A DNA stretch of 42,497 bases from Candidatus Omnitrophota bacterium (GTDB taxonomy: Bacteria > Omnitrophota > Gorgyraeia > 2-02-FULL-51-18): contig JACPAX010000011.1 in the NCBI GenBank assembly GCA_016180585.1, forward strand, positions 1-42,497. The letters are read 5' to 3'. Positions 32,013-40,500 of the stretch are shown here, piece after piece. The notes beneath the pieces are model-generated. The model ran no database searches. It was given only the letters and a program-made list of their open reading frames with translations, and had not been told where the DNA came from. Within the stretch, counting starts at the first letter, position 1. Each line of letters starts with the position of its first letter. Position numbers and translations under genes: made by a program.

Positions 32013-34109
32013 TTAAACGGAACCCAGCACATAGCGCTCGGCTTTGCGAAAAAACTCGAGCAGGCGCTCGAAGGCGAGCGTGAGCTTCGGAAGGAGCGCG
32101 TAGCGCTCGGCCAATATCCGGGTGTTTGGGTCCGTCTTGCCGTCCAAAAAAGCCCTCAAGGCGCCGGGCAATTCTTCTTCGATCGAAATATCCAGACGCG
32201 ACGCGTAGGCGTTGACGAAGGAATCCGGAAGCTTGTCCGCCGGCAGACGCGCGGCCCACATGAGAAGCAGAAGATCGCGCGCCGCGTTCGGAAGCTGACC
32301 TCTCTCCAACCTGCCGGAGGGCAGATAAGGGCTTCCCTCGGAAAGTTTATCCAATGTGGAAAACGAAATTTCCGGCGCCGGTTTTCCCGAATCGTCCTTT
32401 GGCCTTTCCGCGAGCAAAAGGCCGAGCGAAACTAGTTCCTTGGCCGCCCGCGTCTCCATCAGCGCGGAGAGAAACTCGGGCCTCCCCTCAAGCCTGAAAT
32501 AATAATTCTCGGTGGGCCGCTCGTCGAGTCTGGCCAGGTAAACCGCCCAGGCCAGTTCATTCTCCGCGTAGGCCAGCGCCGTGCCCCGGTCCTGCGCCGG
32601 GAAGCGGCCCAGATCCAAGACCACGCCCCGCAGACCCTCGACCGCCCGCCCCGACACCCGGAAGGACTCGAAATCCCCAAGCGCCTCGTGGACTTCCGCG
32701 ACCTGATTCTGCCAAAGCTCGCTCGTCGAGGGGCCGCCCGCGGCCTTCGCCTGGGCGGCAATCTCCTGTCTGGCCGGCGGCGGCACGCGCAAAAGTTCCC
32801 TGCCTTTCCAGTCCGTCATGACCCCCTCTCCGCCGGCTTCTCTCCTGAGATACACCGCCCGGTCCGTGACCGGAAACGGAAACCTGGGCCCCGTGGGAAT
32901 CCCCGTCAAAACCTGGTTCACGAGCAGTCCTTCTCCTGCCGGCACCGCCGCGAATGTCGTCGGAAAACCAGACACGTCCCTCGCCGGCAAACGCAAACCC
33001 GCCAAAAATGCGTCATTGCGAGCCGGAGGCGCCTGCCCGCCTTCTTTGTGGCGGGAAGCAATCTTTGCCAAGTAAGGTGTCCCCATCACTTGCGGCGCCG
33101 CCCGCCAGCCGGCTGCGCTGTCCCGAGTAAAATTCAGGGATCCGCGGAGACCGGAAGTCCGGCTTGCCAAATCCTTCTCGAGAGTGGTGATGGAGGCTTC
33201 CCGATGGCCGGACCCGAATTCCCTTTGAAGAGATTGAATGGAGGCGTCGGAGACTATCTCTCTCCTCATTTCCTCCGGCAAAGCTTGCAACGCTTCCAAA
33301 AGACCGCGGATGGCTTGCGACCGAATTGCTTCAGCTATCTTTTTTACTCGCGCAACGCTTATCGGTTGATAACCTTCATACCGTTCGGCGACAGACCACC
33401 CTCCGGGGGGCGGCGTTTCCTTTGCCGTCGAGCCTTTAAAAATATCAGGCGCTTTCTGAAACAAAACAAATAGTTCCTCTTCTCCGTCCGAAATGGAAAA
33501 TGAAAAAGCGTGCTCTCTCAGAAAACTTTCCGGATCGGCCAATCTCCGGGCGGCAACCAGGAGCGCTTCTTCGCCCAAAACCACGTCTCCCATGACGGAC
33601 CGAGCGATCTCAGACGGCGGGAGAATCCTCAAATCTTTAAAGAATTGGCTTTGAAAATCTCGGTGACGAGTTTCCAGGGAGATTTCGTATCGGCCGGGCG
33701 TACGGATCAAAATATTCAGCTTGTCCGCCAAGGTTTTTTGATCGGAAATTTTTCGCAACATGCTTTGCAGTGTTCGCAAGTACCGCCGAACTCTCAGGAG
33801 TCTCGTTTGGACATCCTCGCTGCTCATCTGAGGCTCGAGAGCGGCGGCCGGCTCTTCCAAGGCAAGTTTCAAATCCTTGGCAAGCGTTTCCACAGCAGAC
33901 TCCGCTAAAAATGGCTGAGCTCTAATAATATTTGGAAGTTGTGAGCTCCACTGTTCCAGGTGATCCAGGAGCGCCGGACGATAGGTAAATGGTTCCAGAT
34001 AGGACCGCCATGCCCCGAGGTCCGCGGCTGGCCGCCCACCGCCCGCGACCCGGCCGCTAACGGAAGCATCAGCGGACGGGCGCCGGAGATCTTGTGGCGC
34101 CCTTGCCAT
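32013..34109 (-). CDS. downstream fragment of a giant modular protein
   Basis: 698 residues if begun at the ATG at 34109, though no ribosome site precedes it. The open frame continues to 34526 but there it is only antisense to a real plus-strand gene. It begins with a GGGRPA linker of the kind that joins modules inside giant proteins, then helical regions (LDHLEQWSSQLPNII, VRRYLRTLQSMLRKI) and a C-terminal part rich in solenoid-like helices (ALAYAENELAWAVYLARLDERP). No family recognised. It carries two foreign-looking inserts in frame: a 71-bp repeat copy (33172-33242) and half of a GTCATTGCGAG element (33012-33064). Probably the former C-terminal part of the giant gene ending at 34505, cut off by the cassette; a degraded gene is possible. 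Confidence 0.6.
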   Translation of the reverse strand: MARAPQDLRRPSADASVSGRVAGGGRPAADLGAWRSYLEPFTYRPALLDHLEQWSSQLPNIIRAQPFLAESAVETLAKDLKLALEEPAAALEPQMSSEDVQTRLLRVRRYLRTLQSMLRKISDQKTLADKLNILIRTPGRYEISLETRHRDFQSQFFKDLRILPPSEIARSVMGDVVLGEEALLVAARRLADPESFLREHAFSFSISDGEEELFVLFQKAPDIFKGSTAKETPPPGGWSVAERYEGYQPISVARVKKIAEAIRSQAIRGLLEALQALPEEMRREIVSDASIQSLQREFGSGHREASITTLEKDLASRTSGLRGSLNFTRDSAAGWRAAPQVMGTPYLAKIASRHKEGGQAPPARNDAFLAGLRLPARDVSGFPTTFAAVPAGEGLLVNQVLTGIPTGPRFPFPVTDRAVYLRREAGGEGVMTDWKGRELLRVPPPARQEIAAQAKAAGGPSTSELWQNQVAEVHEALGDFESFRVSGRAVEGLRGVVLDLGRFPAQDRGTALAYAENELAWAVYLARLDERPTENYYFRLEGRPEFLSALMETRAAKELVSLGLLLAERPKDDSGKPAPEISFSTLDKLSEGSPYLPSGRLERGQLPNAARDLLLLMWAARLPADKLPDSFVNAYASRLDISIEEELPGALRAFLDGKTDPNTRILAERYALLPKLTLAFERLLEFFRKAERYVLGSV
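33012..33064. repeat. partial GTCATTGCGAG element inside coding sequence
   Basis: GTCATTGCGAG (33012-33022) and GAAGCAATCT (33055-33064) are left-half hallmarks of the element at 29914-29991. It translates as IASRHKEGGQAPPARNDA without breaking the frame. Confidence 0.75.
33172..33242. repeat. 71-bp direct repeat, copy A
   Basis: Identical to 34426-34496 except one base (T at 33235, C at 34489). In the giant frame it encodes SLQREFGSGHREASITTLEK. With copy B it brackets 1183 bp containing the coiled-coil gene. Confidence 0.92.
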
Positions 34110-34113
34110 GCGC

Positions 34114-34142
34114 TTGACAAAGCCGGCTTGGTTTGATAGATT
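34114..34142 (+). promoter_or_regulatory. sigma70 promoter of the coiled-coil gene
   Basis: TTGACA (34114-34119), 17 bases, TAGATT (34137-34142). The -10 ends six bases before the ATG at 34149, so the transcript should start at or next to the start codon (leaderless). Confidence 0.7.
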
Positions 34143-34148
34143 GCGCGC

Positions 34149-34415
34149 ATGCCCAAAGACAAGACTCCCAAGCCGGGCCCCGAATACTCCAAAGAACGTG
34201 AATGGAGGGCGGTGCTTGAAGAACTCCAAGGCCAGTTTCGCGTATTTGGAGACGGCCTCTCTGACTTGCAAGACAAAGTCGGACAACTTCAAACGGATAT
34301 TTCCACTCTCAAAGAAGATACGTCTTTGATTAAGACCGCCATCCCCACGCTCGCCACCAAGAAAGACCTTGGCGCGCTCGAAAAGCGCCTGACCACGCTC
34401 GAATCCGCCCGGTAA
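34149..34415 (+). CDS. small coiled-coil protein, antisense within the giant gene
   Basis: 88 residues: a basic, proline-rich start (MPKDKTPKPGPEYSKE), then a helical heptad region (AVLEELQGQFRVFGDGLSDLQDKVGQLQTDISTLKED split here over heptads; ALEKRLTTLE at the end). Composition, start and promoter are those of a real gene, while the opposite strand here is an unpatterned reading. Small proteins of this type (F-x-V-F-G-E/D-x-L then VxxLxxDhxxLKED) recur in uncultured bacteria, by recollection; no function is known to me. It probably forms a homo-oligomeric coiled coil. No Shine-Dalgarno sequence, in line with a leaderless mRNA. Confidence 0.75.
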   Translation: MPKDKTPKPGPEYSKEREWRAVLEELQGQFRVFGDGLSDLQDKVGQLQTDISTLKEDTSLIKTAIPTLATKKDLGALEKRLTTLESAR

Positions 34416-34425
34416 AAACAAGACC

Positions 34426-34496
34426 TCCTTCTCGAGAGTGGTGATGGAGGCTTCCCGATGGCCGGACCCGAATTCCCTTTGAAGAGATCGAATGGA
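34426..34496. repeat. 71-bp direct repeat, copy B
   Basis: Second copy of the repeat at 33172-33242. It begins 10 bp past the coiled-coil stop and ends 8 bp from the stop codon of the giant gene (34505-34507). Confidence 0.92.
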
Positions 34497-34504
34497 AGGT
34501 TTTT

Positions 34505-37500
34505 TTAAAAATCCGGCGGCGCGCAATTCGGAATGTCAAAAACCGCAAGCTCGGCCTTTCCGCCGGCCTCATCGAAACCCAAAATAAAACTACCGTGATT
34601 TTCATCGGCCCTTTTCGCGGCATTGGCGTCATCGTCTTTACTCTTTGACCGGCTCAGCGGGAGCAAAAAATGGTGGGTATGCAGTCTATTGGGCGCGAAA
34701 TGATCCAGGCGCTGGACCGCTACCTCATCGCCCTCCGCCGAAACAAGCATGACATCGCCGAACGATTCCATCCCGATCTCGCGACGGCCGACGGCCTTTT
34801 GCATCCGGTAAATTTCCCGAAGACTTTTAAACGGCGCGCGGACCACGATAGCCGGTCCTTCCCCTTGAAGGCGTTTGATGGGATTCCGGCCGGCAGGAAT
34901 CAGCCTCTCCTTAAGGGCCCGGGTAATCCCATCCGACGCTTTTTGGCGGTCTCCCTCATTTAAAGAACGCCACAGCCAAAACTCCGCCCATCCCGGCGTT
35001 CCCCCAAGCTCGGTTTCTTCCTCCACGCTGTAATCCACAGGAAAGTCCACGGTCAGCCGGGCCAACAACCGAACGTATTCGTTCAATAGCGGTCCTGAGC
35101 CGGTTTCCTCGATTTTATTCGCCAACGCTTGGAAATAAGGCCTTGTTTGGCTAAGCGCGGCGGAAGGCGCGTCCAGCAACGCCTGAATGCGGGCGACCAA
35201 GCTATCGCCCGGCATCCGGTCCGGATTTAAATCCGCCTGCGACTCCAAGGTAAGCTGAGGTCGTATCTGGTCGAACAGGAATGTCTGGACGCTGCCGGGA
35301 GCGTCGTCAAAGCGGATGCCGATTTTATTATTTTCCACGTCAAGGCGAGCCACTTCCCCCGGTCCAAACGAATTATGGCTTATCCTCTCCCCTTTTTTAA
35401 ACAGCCCCGCCGCCGCGCGGATACCGGCTGGGGATTCACCGGCGAGTATTGAATCCGCCATGATTTTTCGGACTTGGCTCTTCAGTCTCAAGACCATCCC
35501 CTCGTCCATGACGTCCCCCGTGGACGGGGAGAAAAAGTCCACGCCCTCCTCCCGATAGAGCTGAATCATGCGCAGGATGATCGGCTTTAAAGTCTCAAAG
35601 TCCTGATTGATCGCCCAGCCCAGCCAGTTGACGACGCTCACGAAATAGTCGATGTCTGTGTGTTTCCAAAGCGCCGCCGTTCCGATGTGCAGGCGCGCCA
35701 CCGCGCCGGTCTCCGCGATGCGGTAGATATCGTAATGTTTGACGTCAAATTTGTCGGTTTCGATCTCTTCCATCAAATACCGGTGCCGGCCCGGCGGGTT
35801 GTTGGGGAAAATAAGAAGATAGGAGAATACGCGCAGGGCGTCTTCGAACGGCGTCCCTTCGATAGCTTGCCTTCTCTCGGCGGTCAAGCCAAGATTCACG
35901 TGAGTATTGGCGGAGCTGATCTCAAATAAAAACTCACCTGTCGGAAGCCGGTAAAGCGCTTCGAGGAAATGCCGAAGAGCGCCGGCTTTCACAAACACCG
36001 GGGAGTTAAGCTCAAGACCATCGGGAGGAACGCGGTCCTGATTGGCAAATTCGGGTTCAAGACCTGCCGAGATAAAGAAGGTTTGAAGAAGCGTCTCCTG
36101 CACCCCCTTCTCCTCGAAATAACGCCGGGCGAGGGCTTCGGCCTGGCGGTAAAGGAGGGCCGCTGCGACAATGGCCAGAAACTCATGGATCCACTCCTGA
36201 AAAGAGTCGTCGTCATCCGCCAGCTCTTTTTTTTTGGCCTCATATTGATCGATAAGCACGGTCAGCGCGGAGACAATGGAGTCTTCATCCCTACTTCCCA
36301 AAGAGAGGGCCAAAAACTGGCTCTCGGCCTTTTCTCCGTGGTTTACGGCATCCTTAAACTGCGACAGAAGCTCTTCGGTGGAGAGGTGGTCGGTTCGGAC
36401 GGAGACCTGGTCGGCGTATTCATAAACCGAACGATGTCGGCTTTCACTCCCCGAAGCAATAGTAAGCCAGGAGGTGGCGGATTGGGCGGAGGGGCCGATG
36501 ACACCGAGGGCCAGAACGGCCTGTTTATAAACGGATGGGCTTTTATCCCCCAACGCGTTGGTGAGCGCAGGGATGGCGGATTGGGCGGAGGGGCCGATGA
36601 CACCGAGGGCCCGGGCGGCGTATTCACGAACGAGCGAGTCTTTATCCTCCAAGGCGCCGGTGAGCTCAGGGACGGCGGATTGGGCGGGGGGGGCAATGAT
36701 ACCGAGGGCCCGGGCGGCGTGTCGACGAACGAGTGAGTCTTTATCCCCCAACGCGTCAGTGAGCGCAGGGATGGCGGATTGGGCGGCGGGACCCATTGGC
36801 CAAATAAAGAGAGGCATTATGGCAGTCACAAAACCATTTGCCCGTTTAGAAAATCTCATCAAACCTTGCACGGTATACGGCTGATCAGGCAATCCGGGCA
36901 GTTGAATCTCCGCCGGCCTCGCCCCTCCCGCTTCCGCTGAGTCTCTTTGAAGAGCCTTGCGGGTCCCGGCGTCCTTTGGGGGCGTCGGACTTGATTTTCC
37001 GGTTTCCTTGCCCGGATAGGAGCGAGGCGTCTCCGCGGGTAAATGGCCGTGCCGGATGCGCCGCCAGAAGTAAACGGCCGGCATCACAAACAGCGTGACA
37101 AAGGCCAATAGCCAGACCCCTAGAGCGGACCCCATCAAAAGCGCTTGTCCGCGTATGTCCTGACTCAAGAACAAAGACAATCGCGTCGGCCAGGCGGGCC
37201 GTTCCTCAAGCCGGATTCCGAAAATCCGGCAGAGATCCTTGGCGGACTCCCATCCGTCGACGGCATAGGCCATGCCGGCGGCCACCGCGAGCGGAACGTG
37301 CTTGTAACCCGATTTCAGGCGGACCGCCGCCGCATCCTCAACCGCATAGGGCAGGAAGCCCGCGGCGAGGGGGTTTTGGGGTTCTTCAAATAAAATCCTT
37401 TTGGCCCCATTTTTTTCCCAACGCTCAAAAGATCCGGGCGAATAAATCCACCAGAGAACCATTCCCTGCTCGACATCCGCGTCGAGGTTGAGGCCTTTGA

Positions 37501-40500
37501 TGGACCGCGGAAACCGGGGGCTGCTTCTCAGGAGGTCTATCGCCTCCCTCATCCGGTCGCTCAAAACCAGATAGCGGTCTTTGGTCGGGAGATTGAGCTC
37601 ATCGGCGATGAGGTCGCCCAAGGGATCGGGCGCCTTGAGATCCCCGCGGTCATAATAAACGCGCGGCGGAAATCCGGCCCTTGCCCGCTCAAGCGCTTTG
37701 TCCAAAGCCAGTGTCAAATCCTCAAAAGAAGCGTCCACGCTCGCCTCCCCCCAGGCTTTTAATACTTCATCCGCTTCGCGGGCGTCCGACGGAGCGGCGG
37801 CGGGGCTGTCTTTAACCGCTCTCAGGCGCTCGACGGCAAGGGGGGTCCGCACCGCCTTCATGGGCTGCAGTCCTCTAAAAGCGCCGACCCTGACCGTTTG
37901 GTCGGCGTCGTTTAACGCGGCATTCAAAAGCGCCTCCATGGATTCCCGCATGCGCAGACGGTAGAGGACCTCCGTCGCCCAAAGGCGCATTTGGGCATCG
38001 CGATCACGCAGCATCTGGATAGCGGCCGGCAGGGCCGCGCTTCCCATCTCGGGAAGTTGGAAGTGGACAATTCGATGGGCTTCTGTTTCTCTACGAGGAG
38101 CGTCGGAAGCGAACCTGGAACTCAGAGCCCTTAACTCTTCAACCAAGTCTTGGGCAAGAGACGGCGTTCTCTGCTCATCCCACGCCTCGGGCGCCTGCGC
38201 CACAGCCGCCCAACCCTGCAAAAAAACCGCCAAAAGAAGTCCCCGCGCATACCCGGCCACGCGCGCCCGCCATTCCCCCGCCGCTTGCCGCGCGCCTCCC
38301 GGGCTTTCTTTTAACTCCAATAACTCCAGCTGAGCGTCGCCAAAGATTTTCTGGCCGGTCCTGGCGTTGAACCAGGCTGCTTTGCCCCGGTTTGGCCCGG
38401 ATTTGAAAGTGATGACGAAGCGACCGGCGGGTTCTTCGGCCTGTGTCCGGAGAATTTCGTCCGGTTGGATCCCGTATTGTTTCAAGGCCTTGATGAACCC
38501 GAGGGCCATCCGGAGAGGGCTGTCAAACGGAATACCGGGGTCTATGGTCATCCGGAAGAGTTCTTGCTGACGGGGCAGGTTCCGGACCTTGCGCAGAAAT
38601 TCGTCCCTCCTGCGCCTAAACTCCCTCGATTGGGCTCTCCGGTCGATTTCATTCTGGATCATCACATCCAGATGGGGGTTTTGCTCGATCATCCGGGGCA
38701 AGGCCGCGAAGGAATCCCGCGCGTCATAAGCGGCCTCGACCTGCCGGATAATAGCCTTCTCTTGGTGATCTCGATACGCCACATAAAAGAACGCGCCGAG
38801 CAGCACGGCCATCAGGCCCGCGATGAGCGCAGGTTTTGTCCAACGACTTGCGGTCTTCGCTCCGCTTTCCCCGGCCCGTGAGTCCTCCGCCAGCCGCCCT
38901 CCGGAGGGCGTGGCTTTCCCCTCCCCGATTAATTGGATAACCGTCTTGATGCTTTCCTTGTGCCCCAAGACCCCCATCGGAGCGTCAAGAATGGCTTTAT
39001 AGACAATCGCCTCCGTTGTTTTGCCGGTTGTAAGCAGTCTGACCATTTCAAAAACCGAGTTGAGCATTCGATAGATTTCAAATGCGTCTTTCTCTTTTCC
39101 GTTTATACCCTTTAACCACGGAATCCCCCACGTTTCATCCCGGGCCAGCGTTTCGAGCGCTTCTTCGCTTAGCCGGCAAACAGTCCCATTCGATTGGGTG
39201 AGCTCATAAGCCCGGGCATCCTGTGAAACTCGGTGATCCGGAATATCCAAAAGTTTTTTAATCTTTCCTTCCGCTTCCTCGCGAAGCGCTGCGCCCTGAG
39301 GTAGCCAATTCTCCAGGATAGGCTCAGAGAGGGATAAATACAGGCAACTGCTTACAATCTCGCCTTGAACCTCATAGAAAATACGGCCGTACCCGGGGCT
39401 AAAACCGATCAGATGAACCGTCTCTCCATTAAGCCGTCTTTCCCGCGCTTGATCCGGAGCCAAGAGAACCCGTTCTTGAGTGTCCCTCCAAACCAATAGC
39501 CCTTCTTTTAAACCCAAAAGATTGTCTTGGATCTCCTCTCCTTCAACCAATGCGATGAATGGAATCTGTCTACGGTCTGATTCTTCGGTATGGGCATCCC
39601 CCACTTCAAAAAAAGAATCCTTGGCTGTCTTTTGAGTCCATTCTTCCATGGACAGGCGCTTGGCAAGAAAGCCCCAGCGGATATTCACCACGGGATTTCG
39701 GTAACCTGATTCAACGGTAGTGAAAGAAGGTCGCCTCAGCTTCTCCTGATGGCGGGCAATAGCTCTTTGATACTGATAAGGCCAATCGCCTTGTCGATAA
39801 CGGCCATCGATATTGAAACTCTCCATAGGCCCATGCCAGCGATCGGACCGGTCTTCACCATATAATGCAAGAGCCAGTTCCGCTATCCCTTGAAACCATG
39901 GCTCGTAATCGGAGGTTTTCTCCGGATCACGGCTCAAGACTTGAATCAGTGCGGTGAGATCGGTGGTCCGGCCGGCCTGGTTCATGATTGGATTGAAATT
40001 CTCAGCTTCCATAAGTTCCGGATGACCGATCAGAAGCAGCCTTAATTCCTGCCTTTCCAAACCTCCCCAATTTTTGGGGATTTGGTTTAACTCGGGAAGA
40101 AGCGCTTCTTCCGTGTAGGGCTGATAACGGGCATCGAAGAAGCTTCTCTCTGCTTTCGCAATCTCCACCAGGGCAAGAAAACGACGGTAAGCACCGTCGA
40201 TTTGCCAGACGAGGGACTTGGCTTCTTCGATTTGCCAGACGAGGGACTTGGCTTCTTCGATCCGGTTGAAACCGGCAAGGGCTTTCACAATCTCCAACCA
40301 GGCAAGAGCACGACGGTCAAAATCGCCGATTTGCCGGGCGAAGGATTGGGCTTCAGCGAGTCCTTCGCGACCTTGAGTGGCTTTCATAATCTCCAACCAG
40401 GCAGGAGGACGACGGTCAACATCGCCGATTTGCCGGGCGAAGGATTGGGCTTCAGCGGGTCCTTCGCGACCTTGAGTGGCTTTCATAATTTCTAACCAGG

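Noticed and set aside
34110-34526. N-terminal extension of the downstream giant fragment up to a TTG at 34526
   Set aside because: This stretch is the antisense of the plus-strand coiled-coil gene and one repeat copy; the translated residues show no domain pattern.
34505-34526. Simple frameshift joining the two right-hand giant frames
   Set aside because: The frames do overlap by 22 bp, but a frameshift alone would translate the antisense of the cassette gene; splitting by the cassette explains the layout better. A sequencing error cannot be excluded.
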